Made by a program: the position numbers and the translations under genes
Notes under the pieces: model-generated
What the model was told of the DNA's origin: nothing
The model's input: only the letters and a program-made list of their open reading frames with translations
Database searches by the model: none
Shown here: positions 7,825 through 15,145 of the stretch, piece by piece
Position numbering within the stretch: position 1 is the stretch's first letter
Layout of the letters: each line of letters begins with the position of its first letter
NCBI GenBank assembly: GCA_024228355.1
Contig: JAAETN010000380.1
Coordinates: 1 to 42,120 of the forward strand
Direction of reading: 5' to 3'
DNA: 42,120 nt
From: Maribacter sp.
Lineage (GTDB): Bacteria > Bacteroidota > Bacteroidia > Flavobacteriales > Flavobacteriaceae

Positions 7825-9045
7825 ATGAAGAGACTATTAACGCTGCTGTTCGGTGTTTTTTGCTCCTTTCAGCTTATGTATTCACAAGGGTCACCAGATT
7901 ATAACGGTGGTTTTAAAGCGAATTTCGATGAAAGTGGCGATAAGTACCTTCGAATAATTTCATGGGCCCAGGTTCAGGGTATATACAATGGTGAAGTACC
8001 TGATGATGTGAGCAATACCAGTTTTAATCTGCGCCGGGCAAGAATGCTAATGTTCTCACAAATCAATAAAAAATTCATGATTTTGACCCACTTTGGACTC
8101 AATAGTCTTAATAGTGCGACACTTTCACCAGTTGGTAAAGGAGAAGGATCACAATTATTCTTTCATGGAGTGTGGGCACAGTATAATGTTAGTAAAGACC
8201 ATGTTGTTGGTGGTGGGCTGCATTATTATAATGGAATTTCAAGATTGAATAATCAAAGTACATTGAACTTCATGACTTTGGACAATAATAGACAATCATG
8301 GTCTACGCTTGGTCTGTCAGATCAGTTTGCCAGGCATCTGGGTATTTTCGCAAAAGGTAATTTTGGAAGACTTCAATACCGTATAGCGATCAATGACGCG
8401 ATAACAAATAGTCTGGACACAAGAACACCGGAAAATGGTGGCCCTGCAGTCTATGCCGGTAAGCGTTTATTAGGTTCCAAAGAAGCTGGAAAAGCGTATG
8501 CGGGTTACTTTGACTTCAACTTTTTGAATCAAGAATCCAATTTCTTACCATACAAGAATGGCACTTGCTTAGGAGGTGAAAGGATATTCAATGTCGGGGC
8601 TGGTTTCTTTCTTCATCCAGCTGGATCTGTTATCGCAGATGCCACCGGGAACCTGGAGCAGCAAGATGTCAAAATTTTTGCGATCGACGTTTTTTACGAT
8701 ACTCCGCTTGGTTGGGATGGTAGCGCCTTAACGGCCTATGCCACATACCAGAGTAATGATTATGGCACCGATTATCTGTTCAGTGCATATGGAACAGGCA
8801 GTATGGTATATTCGCATATAGGATATGTATTCGCAGGTAATATAACGAAAACCAGGTTCCAACCGTACGTTTCATTTGCCTCAAATAGCTATGATGCTGT
8901 AAATGACAATAGAAATATACTAGGAATTGGTGCAAATGCATATCTTAGTGGGCATAACTCCAAATTGACCTTGGAGTATAAAAATCAAAAGTTTGGAGAT
9001 TCTGAGGTTGGAACCCTTACCCTCCAAGCAATGATTTATCTGTAA
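7825..9045 (+). CDS. Outer-membrane porin-like beta-barrel protein
   Basis: The 406-residue product opens with a signal peptide (MKRLLTLLFGVFCSFQ, cleavage near YSQ/GS). The rest has the alternating pattern and aromatic ends of an outer-membrane barrel, including FNLRRARMLMFSQINKKF, the RRAR-type motif of phosphate-selective porin O/P-like proteins. It ends in LTLQAMIYL, a typical C-terminal strand. The next gene starts 11 bases later and encodes DUF4212, followed by the large symporter subunit. I infer that this porin admits small carboxylates such as acetate or propionate to the periplasm for the symporter. The family assignment is moderate and the substrate is inferred from context only. 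Confidence 0.8.
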   Translation: MKRLLTLLFGVFCSFQLMYSQGSPDYNGGFKANFDESGDKYLRIISWAQVQGIYNGEVPDDVSNTSFNLRRARMLMFSQINKKFMILTHFGLNSLNSATLSPVGKGEGSQLFFHGVWAQYNVSKDHVVGGGLHYYNGISRLNNQSTLNFMTLDNNRQSWSTLGLSDQFARHLGIFAKGNFGRLQYRIAINDAITNSLDTRTPENGGPAVYAGKRLLGSKEAGKAYAGYFDFNFLNQESNFLPYKNGTCLGGERIFNVGAGFFLHPAGSVIADATGNLEQQDVKIFAIDVFYDTPLGWDGSALTAYATYQSNDYGTDYLFSAYGTGSMVYSHIGYVFAGNITKTRFQPYVSFASNSYDAVNDNRNILGIGANAYLSGHNSKLTLEYKNQKFGDSEVGTLTLQAMIYL

Positions 9046-9056
9046 CAACCAAATTT

Positions 9057-9317
9057 ATGAGTGAAAAACAAAAAAAAGCAACCGCTTACTGGAAAGAAAA
9101 CCTGAAGTATTTGATTATACTACTTTCAATCTGGTTTTTAGTATCCTACGGAGCGGGAATACTCTTCAGGGAAGCCCTTAACGAGATTCGCTTAGGTGGA
9201 TTTAAACTGGGATTCTGGTTTGCACAACAGGGATCAATTTATGTGTTCGTTATACTGATTTTCGTATACGTAAGATTGATGAACAAACTAGACAAAAAAT
9301 ACGGTTACGACGAGTAA
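9057..9317 (+). CDS. DUF4212 protein, small subunit of sodium/solute symporter
   Basis: The 86-residue membrane protein has two hydrophobic segments (about 17-37 and 56-76). Between them is GGFKLGFWFAQQGSIYVFV, the conserved core of DUF4212 (the 'putative solute:sodium symporter small subunit' family). Such genes almost always sit directly before a large SSS symporter gene, as here with a 30-base gap. It probably assembles with the 590-residue symporter in the inner membrane and modulates its activity. It parallels YjcH beside ActP in enterobacteria, though the families differ. Confidence 0.9.
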   Translation: MSEKQKKATAYWKENLKYLIILLSIWFLVSYGAGILFREALNEIRLGGFKLGFWFAQQGSIYVFVILIFVYVRLMNKLDKKYGYDE

Positions 9318-9347
9318 TCTAATAACTACCCAAAAGCGATAAGAATT

Positions 9348-11120
9348 ATGAGTGTTCAATTATGGACTTGGATTTTAGTTGGGATTACTTTCAGCCTTTA
9401 TTTTGGAATTGCAATTTGGGCAAGAGCAGGATCAACTAAGGAATTTTATGTTGCTGGCGGTGGTGTTTCCCCGTTGGCAAATGGAATGGCTACCGCAGCC
9501 GACTGGATGAGTGCTGCTTCATTTATTTCGATGGCGGGATTGATATCCTTTATGGGATATGATGGATCCGTTTTCTTAATGGGATGGACCGGTGGCTACG
9601 TACTACTGGCATTACTGCTAGCACCTTATTTAAGAAAATTTGGGAAGTTTACCGTACCGGATTTCATTGGTGACAGATACTATTCCAATACCGCAAGGAC
9701 TGTAGCCGTAATATGCGCTTTAATCGTATCATTTACCTATGTCGCAGGTCAGATGCGAGGGGTTGGAATCGTTTTTTCACAATTCTTACAGGTTGATATA
9801 ACCATTGGGGTTATCATAGGCATGAGCGTAGTCTTGGTTTTTGCCTTTTTAGGGGGAATGAAAGGAATTACATATACGCAAGTTGCGCAGTATTGTGTTT
9901 TGATCTTTGCTTTTATGGTACCGGCCTTCTTTATTTCAATGCAGATGACCGGAAATCCTATTCCACAAATTGGCATGGGCGGCAAACTTGAAGGCGGCAC
10001 ATTTCTTTTGGATAAGTTGGATACGCTCCACACCCAACTTGGTTTCAATGAATATACGAGTGGTACTAAGTCTACCTGGGATGTATTTGCAATTACACTT
10101 GCACTAATGGTGGGTACAGCTGGATTGCCACACGTTATTGTTAGGTTCTTTACCGTACCTAAAGTAAAAGATGCCCGTAAATCGGCAGGTTTGGCCTTAT
10201 TGTTCATCGCTATTCTATATACCACTGCCCCTGCAATTGCTGTTTTCGCCAGAACCAACTTAATCGAAACTGTAGATAACCAGTCATATACTGAAATTCC
10301 ACAATGGTTTAGAAACTGGGAAGATACAGGGTTGATTGCTTGGACAGATAAGAACAAAGATGGCAAGATTCAGTATGTGAATGGAGCTGCTTTGGACGGT
10401 AAACCTAAATATACTGAAGCTAGAGGTGCCAATGGTGAACGATTGGTTTCCAATGCGAATGCATCTTCCAATGAATTATATGTTGATAGGGACATCATGG
10501 TACTTGCAAATCCTGAAATTGCAAACCTACCCAATTGGGTAATCGCATTGGTAGCAGCAGGAGGTTTGGCAGCCGCTCTATCAACTGCGGCAGGATTACT
10601 ATTGGTAATCTCAACTTCGATTTCACATGATTTGATCAAAAAACAAATCAAACCAAACATATCTGAAAAAGGTGAGTTATTGGCTGCTCGTATCTCAATC
10701 TTAATAGCCATAATCATTGCTGGTTTATTCGGTATTTATCCACCTGGATTTGTCGCCGCAGTAGTTGCATTGGCATTTGGTCTTGCCGCTGCCTCATTCT
10801 TCCCTGCCATTATTTTGGGCATTTTTGATAAAAGAATGAATAGCAAAGGTGCAATCGCCGGCATGATCGTCGGTATAACATTAATGTTGTTCTACATGAT
10901 TCGTTATAAAACCGGATTAATTGGTGTTATGGACCCACGACCTGCCAGTGAATGGTGGTTTGGCACCTCACCGGAAGGATTTGGCACAGTAGCAATGATT
11001 ATAAATGTGATAGTTTCTGTTGTGGTTTCAAGAATGACCGAAGCCCCTCCTGAAAATGTACAGGAAATGGTCGAGAATATTAGAATACCCAGCGGAGCTG
11101 GCGAAGCTAGCAATCATTAA
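9348..11120 (+). CDS. Sodium:solute symporter (SSS family, large subunit; likely acetate/short-chain carboxylate)
   Basis: The 590-residue protein has about 13 membrane segments of the LeuT-fold SSS family, with FYVAGGGVSPLANGMATAADW and a conserved GLAAALSTAAGLL. It belongs to the large-subunit type (VC_2705-like) that pairs with DUF4212. A soluble insert of roughly 85 residues (about 315-400) lies between two membrane helices. It contains DKNKDGKIQYVN at 334-345, which looks like an EF-hand-type calcium loop except for Asn at position 12. Context (a kinase with an SSS domain and acs downstream) points to Na+-coupled uptake of acetate or propionate. A terminator follows at 11149-11180, so the sensor genes are a separate unit. 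Confidence 0.9.
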   Translation: MSVQLWTWILVGITFSLYFGIAIWARAGSTKEFYVAGGGVSPLANGMATAADWMSAASFISMAGLISFMGYDGSVFLMGWTGGYVLLALLLAPYLRKFGKFTVPDFIGDRYYSNTARTVAVICALIVSFTYVAGQMRGVGIVFSQFLQVDITIGVIIGMSVVLVFAFLGGMKGITYTQVAQYCVLIFAFMVPAFFISMQMTGNPIPQIGMGGKLEGGTFLLDKLDTLHTQLGFNEYTSGTKSTWDVFAITLALMVGTAGLPHVIVRFFTVPKVKDARKSAGLALLFIAILYTTAPAIAVFARTNLIETVDNQSYTEIPQWFRNWEDTGLIAWTDKNKDGKIQYVNGAALDGKPKYTEARGANGERLVSNANASSNELYVDRDIMVLANPEIANLPNWVIALVAAGGLAAALSTAAGLLLVISTSISHDLIKKQIKPNISEKGELLAARISILIAIIIAGLFGIYPPGFVAAVVALAFGLAAASFFPAIILGIFDKRMNSKGAIAGMIVGITLMLFYMIRYKTGLIGVMDPRPASEWWFGTSPEGFGTVAMIINVIVSVVVSRMTEAPPENVQEMVENIRIPSGAGEASNH

Positions 11121-11148
11121 GACAAGTTAGTTTTCATCATTGTTTACG

Positions 11149-11180
11149 GCAGTACTTCACTTTTGGGGTACTGCTTTTTT
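11149..11180 (+). terminator. Intrinsic terminator after the symporter gene
   Basis: Arms GCAGTAC (11149-11155) and GTACTGC (11168-11174) form a stem with a 12-nt loop and are followed at once by six T residues (11175-11180) and a T-rich tail. This is a standard intrinsic terminator. It closes the porin-DUF4212-symporter unit ahead of the kinase operon. Confidence 0.82.
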
Positions 11181-11208
11181 CTTATATTTATATTTCTAGC
11201 ATTTTGAA

Positions 11209-11403
11209 ATGAAAAAACGCCATGAGCAAAAATTGATAATCCTATCTATAGGCATGTTATTGATTTTGAATGTTCCTTTTTTGCTTGTCTTTAATACAGA
11301 TGGTTCAATATTTGGTATTCCTTTCTTTTATTTTGCGGTCTTCTCTATATGGTTGTTATCGATCATAATTTCTTATATCATTTTAAAAAGATACTATGAG
11401 TAA
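11209..11403 (+). CDS. Small two-helix membrane protein (DUF3311-like)
   Basis: The 64-residue protein has two membrane helices (about 10-28 and 36-58). It contains LNVPFLLVF and FGIPFFYFAVFSIWLLS, resembling the small DUF3311-type proteins that accompany SSS transporters. It ends in a basic KRYYE tail. The coding region overlaps the start of the SSS-kinase gene by 8 bases (11396-11403), so the two are translationally coupled. The likely role is as a partner of the kinase's transporter-like domain, just as DUF4212 partners the symporter (inference). Confidence 0.72.
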   Translation: MKKRHEQKLIILSIGMLLILNVPFLLVFNTDGSIFGIPFFYFAVFSIWLLSIIISYIILKRYYE

Positions 11404-14086
11404 TTATGGTTTACTGATTATCATTATAGTTTACTTGGCAATATTATTCTATATCGCGTTTATTGCCGAGAAGAATTCAAAAAGCAAATGGGTCAATAAT
11501 CCATATGTTTACACCCTATCACTTGCAGTATATTGTTCCGCTTGGACTTATTATGGTAGTGTGGGTATGGCCGCTAATTCGGGTGTTGGTTTTTTGCCTA
11601 TATACTTGGGACCCGCGATTGCAATTCCTTTATGGATAGTACTTCTACGCAAGATTATTCGAATTTCAAAGCAACATAAAATATCATCGATTGCTGATTT
11701 CATATCGTTACGTTATGGCAACAGCCGGTTTTTAGGTGCCTTGATCACTATTTTATGCTTTACGGCCATGGTTCCATATATCTCCCTACAACTAAAAGCT
11801 GTAGCCGAGACTTTTGGAATCATGGCCAACGAACCAAATAAATTCGGTATAAGTATTTTTGATGATTCTACTTTTTATATCGCCTTGATTCTGGCGATTT
11901 TTGCAACGTTTTTTGGTACCCAAGCAACAGATGCTTCGGAAAAGCACAAAGGAATCGTTGCCACTGTAGCTTTTGAATCAATTTTAAAACTGACCTTTTT
12001 TCTTATTATCGGAGCCTATGTCACTTATTACCTCTTTGATGGTACCGAGGATATTTATGAACAAATTTCAAATACCGCAAATTTTGAAAACCTATCAAAA
12101 CTACCTGATTTAGAAAGCGGTTTTAACTGGTTTTTCATAATGATGCTTTCATTTACAGCTATATTTTTATTGCCAAGGCAATTCCAGGTAGCAGTCATTG
12201 AAAATAGTAGGGAAAAACACCTGAAAAAAGCGATATGGCTTTTTCCCTTGTATTTATTTTTATTCAACATCTTCGTAATATTTATTGCTTGGGCAGGTAA
12301 GTTGACTTTTGATGAAACTGTTAATGCAGAATACTATACGTTGTTACTGCCATTGAATAGCGACAACACTTTTTTGGCGCTTCTTGTTTTCCTAGGAGGG
12401 TTTTCTGCTGTGATATCCATGGTGGTGGTCTCAACCTTGGCCCTTTCGAAAATGATCAGTAACAACCTTATTATTCCATATGGATTTTTAGATAAATTCG
12501 TTAAGGCAAAACCTGAGCAAAATGCCTCTTATATCAAGAATATAAGACGCATTTCCATTTTTACAATTATCATACTCGCATATGTCTTCTATATTAATTT
12601 TTCAATAGAATTGTCATTGTATTCCATTGGCCTAATATCATTTGTGATAATTGCACAATTGGCACCATCTTTCTTTATAGGTCTTTTTTGGAACCGTGGT
12701 TCATCACTGGCATCAATTACCGGAATTATAGTTGGATTAATACTTTCCACATATACACTAATACTACCATTTACAATCGAAGCCTTTACCGGATCAAGTG
12801 ATTTTACCGATTTCGGCTTGTTTGGAATTGCTATATTAAAACCTTATGGGCTTTTCGGAATAGATTTTTTATCTCCTCCCGCACACGCTTTTTTCTGGAG
12901 TATCTTGGTGAACACCTTTTGCTATGTGGTCATTTCCTTGGCCTTTAGAGGTCATTATAGGGAGCGAAATTATGCTGAAATGTTCGTGGATAGTAAGAAC
13001 TTTTCCTCTTTACAGGATAGTGCCCTTGTCTGGAAGGGGGAAGCCTATGTTGCCGATATTAAAAATGTATTGATCAAATTATTGGGCGAAGCGAGATCAC
13101 AGCACGCGTTAAACCTATTCTTTAAAAAATATGACCTCCCGAGTGACACTCAAATGGCAGATGCCAGATTGATTAATTTCTCGGAAAAGCTGTTGACAGG
13201 AAGTATAGGTAGTGCCTCCGCAAAAATCTTGATTGCAGGCGTGGTCAAAGAGCAGGAAATTAGTTTGCCTGAAGTATTGAAGATATTAGAAGAATCAAAG
13301 GATGCTATAAGTAGTAATAAAGTGCTACGGGAAAAATCTGCAGAACTTACCGACCTAACGTCGCAATTGAAACATGCCAATGAAGAACTGATAACGAAGG
13401 ACAAACAAAAAGATGAGTTTTTAGATACAATTGCCCATGAATTGAAAACACCAATAACTGGGATTAGGGCAGCATCTGAACTTCTGATAGACGAAGACGA
13501 TGATATGTCTACTGATACTAGGCAAACTTTCCTGAAGAATATCATGGGCGACTCTGATCGGCTGTCCAGGTTAATCAATGATATACTTGATTTCGAAAAG
13601 CTTTCAACAGGTAGACAACAACTAAACCTTAAAAAAAGAAACATTCAAAGGACCTTTAAAAAAGCTATTGGGAATATTCAACATATAGCGGCCAGTAAAG
13701 AAATCAAGATCGTGAACAACAACAGCTTCAATTTTGAGCTCCCATATGACGAGGATAGAATACTACAAGTACTTACTAATTTACTATCAAATTCAATCAA
13801 GTTCTGCGAACAAAAAAAAGGAGTAATTATACTTGATTATAAACTGGGCAATAATTGTGTCGAAATCTATGTGAAAGATAACGGTAGGGGCATTCCTGAC
13901 GAGGATATAAATTATATTTTTGATAAATTCTATCAATCAGAAAATCAAAATACCATAAAGCCCCAAGGTAGTGGACTAGGACTGGCAATAAGCAAACAAA
14001 TCATTGAAAAACATAAGGGTAAAATTTGGGTGGAAAAAGGCACCAAAGTAGGTTCAACCTTTGGTTTTAAACTACCTTTTAGTTAA
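11396..14086 (+). CDS. SSS-STAC sensor histidine kinase (CrbS/CbrA-like)
   Basis: The 896-residue protein begins with an SSS transporter-like domain of about 13 membrane helices (residues 1-520). A region at about 541-640 matches the STAC domain (VKEQEISLPEVLKILEES near its end), followed by a short coiled coil. The HisKA helix pair has phospho-acceptor His681 in DTIAHELKTP. HATPase_c follows with the N box (LLSNSIKFC), DNGRGIPDED, GSGLGLAI and GSTFGFKLP. No PAS domain is present between STAC and HisKA. The architecture matches CbrA/CrbS kinases, which sense or transport small metabolites; CrbS controls acs in Vibrio and Pseudomonas. Here acs, a symporter and a response regulator are neighbours, so acetate or propionate sensing is the best inference. 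Confidence 0.9.
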   Translation: MSNYGLLIIIIVYLAILFYIAFIAEKNSKSKWVNNPYVYTLSLAVYCSAWTYYGSVGMAANSGVGFLPIYLGPAIAIPLWIVLLRKIIRISKQHKISSIADFISLRYGNSRFLGALITILCFTAMVPYISLQLKAVAETFGIMANEPNKFGISIFDDSTFYIALILAIFATFFGTQATDASEKHKGIVATVAFESILKLTFFLIIGAYVTYYLFDGTEDIYEQISNTANFENLSKLPDLESGFNWFFIMMLSFTAIFLLPRQFQVAVIENSREKHLKKAIWLFPLYLFLFNIFVIFIAWAGKLTFDETVNAEYYTLLLPLNSDNTFLALLVFLGGFSAVISMVVVSTLALSKMISNNLIIPYGFLDKFVKAKPEQNASYIKNIRRISIFTIIILAYVFYINFSIELSLYSIGLISFVIIAQLAPSFFIGLFWNRGSSLASITGIIVGLILSTYTLILPFTIEAFTGSSDFTDFGLFGIAILKPYGLFGIDFLSPPAHAFFWSILVNTFCYVVISLAFRGHYRERNYAEMFVDSKNFSSLQDSALVWKGEAYVADIKNVLIKLLGEARSQHALNLFFKKYDLPSDTQMADARLINFSEKLLTGSIGSASAKILIAGVVKEQEISLPEVLKILEESKDAISSNKVLREKSAELTDLTSQLKHANEELITKDKQKDEFLDTIAHELKTPITGIRAASELLIDEDDDMSTDTRQTFLKNIMGDSDRLSRLINDILDFEKLSTGRQQLNLKKRNIQRTFKKAIGNIQHIAASKEIKIVNNNSFNFELPYDEDRILQVLTNLLSNSIKFCEQKKGVIILDYKLGNNCVEIYVKDNGRGIPDEDINYIFDKFYQSENQNTIKPQGSGLGLAISKQIIEKHKGKIWVEKGTKVGSTFGFKLPFS

Positions 14087-14105
14087 ATTGTAAGTACTAT
14101 TGACA

Positions 14106-14468
14106 ATGAAGAAAATATTGATCGTCGATGACGAACCGAATATTGTAATGACGTTGGAATATGCGTTTAAAAAACAGGATTTTGAAGTATTTATTGCTAG
14201 GGATGGAAGCGAGGCACTACATATTTTACAAAATAATGTGCCTGATGTTGTTTTATTGGATATTATGATGCCCAATGTAGATGGTTACCAAACATTAGAA
14301 CACATAAAGAAAAGTGAACTACTCAAGAACACCAAGGTGGTGTTCTTGACAGCTAAAAATAAAGTTTCAGATATTGAAAAAGGCTTAAAACTTGGAGCTG
14401 ATAGGTATTTAACCAAGCCGTTTTCAGTAAAAAAGATAGTTTCAGAAATACTTGGACTACTTAGTTAA
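14106..14468 (+). CDS. Single-domain response regulator (receiver only)
   Basis: The product of 120 residues is a bare receiver domain. The acidic pocket is Asp8-Asp9 (ILIVDDEPN), the phospho-acceptor is Asp52 (VVLLDIMMP), the switch Thr is in VVFLTAKNK and the conserved Lys is in LTKPFS. No DNA-binding or enzymatic output domain follows. I start at the ATG at 14106; an in-frame TTG six bases earlier is possible. It lies 19 bases after the kinase stop and is clearly its partner. Known CrbR partners have a LuxR-type output domain, so the output here must go through another protein or a protein-protein contact. Confidence 0.92.
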   Translation: MKKILIVDDEPNIVMTLEYAFKKQDFEVFIARDGSEALHILQNNVPDVVLLDIMMPNVDGYQTLEHIKKSELLKNTKVVFLTAKNKVSDIEKGLKLGADRYLTKPFSVKKIVSEILGLLS

Positions 14469-14518
14469 TCATTGGTTTTGTGTAACAACAACACCTATGT
14501 CTATTAAAAGTTGGTTAA

Positions 14519-14743
14519 ATGAAATTACGCCTAAAACCATTGGCATCGGATATCTTCATTTGTATATATGCCGTTGTTTCCCTTTATCTGCGTTTTAAAT
14601 ATGAGAGCGAAACTCCAATTAGTCCTTTGAACTCAATTGTCATGGGCATTTGTTTTGTAGTTATTCTTTGGGTACTTATTAAACTGAAGGTTCTTAATCC
14701 CAATTGGTTCGGGTTGTTCAATTCAAAAGAAAACAAGTCATGA
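14519..14743 (+). CDS. Small hypothetical membrane protein
   Basis: The 74-residue protein has two probable membrane helices (about 9-24 and 36-58) separated by a polar loop (KYESETPISPLNS), and ends in a polar tail with KENKS. I do not recognise a family. It lies 50 bases after the response regulator. Its stop TGA overlaps, as ATGA at 14740-14743, the former start codon of the decayed acyl-CoA synthetase remnant that follows, so it was once translationally coupled to that gene. The position in the operon suggests a role in the carboxylate uptake/activation locus, but no function can be assigned. Confidence 0.65.
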   Translation: MKLRLKPLASDIFICIYAVVSLYLRFKYESETPISPLNSIVMGICFVVILWVLIKLKVLNPNWFGLFNSKENKS

Positions 14744-15081
14744 GCTACCAAGAGTATTATAAAAAAAGCATAAATAACCATGAAAAAATCTGAATAAGAC
14801 AAACGCAAATCCTCGATTGGCATTAACAACTAATGCACATCCTTTCAAAAGAAGAAAATAATTATGAAAAGTGGTTCGTAGTTGGTAGATCGAATCTTGA
14901 TAACACATGACTAAATAAGCAAGTAAAAGATGGTTTCAAAAGACAGAATACGATCATTTATGATTAACTTTATAGTTGGTTTACTAAAGACAAGATCCGG
15001 ATAAATTCTACGTAAATACTACGTGAAAATGTCGGTCAATATGAATGCAAAAAAGGTATATCATTGGTAATCTCAAAATAA
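14740..15081 (+). pseudogene. Decayed N-terminal remnant of an AMP-forming propionyl/acetyl-CoA synthetase (prpE-like)
   Basis: Reading one frame from the ATG at 14740 gives 114 codons with stops at 14791, 14824, 14908, 14965, 15013 and 15079. Between the stops the residues still follow the N-terminus of PrpE-like synthetases: MSYQEYYKKSINNHEK, then ILDW, then ILSKEENNYEKWFVVG, then KDGF..QNTIIYD, then TKDKI and ENVGQYE. The first stop (TGA) falls where the family has Trp in 'FWxxQA', consistent with a TGG-to-TGA change. The frame is kept throughout most of the remnant, so decay is mainly by point mutation. The remaining four fifths of a normal ~630-residue enzyme are absent. Intact acs starts 64 bases downstream. 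The alignment is from memory of the family, not a search. Confidence 0.8.
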
Positions 15082-15145
15082 TCGATTAAAAATGGCAAAC
15101 GTATATAAAATATATAAAGTAGGAACCAATTAAAAAACAATTAGA

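Noticed and set aside
9749-10366. 205-codon open frame antisense to the symporter
   Set aside because: It lies wholly within a well-supported membrane protein gene on the other strand and has no recognisable family. Codon structure of the symporter explains it.
13150-13644. 164-codon open frame antisense to the kinase
   Set aside because: It is a serine-rich shadow of the STAC/HisKA coding region.
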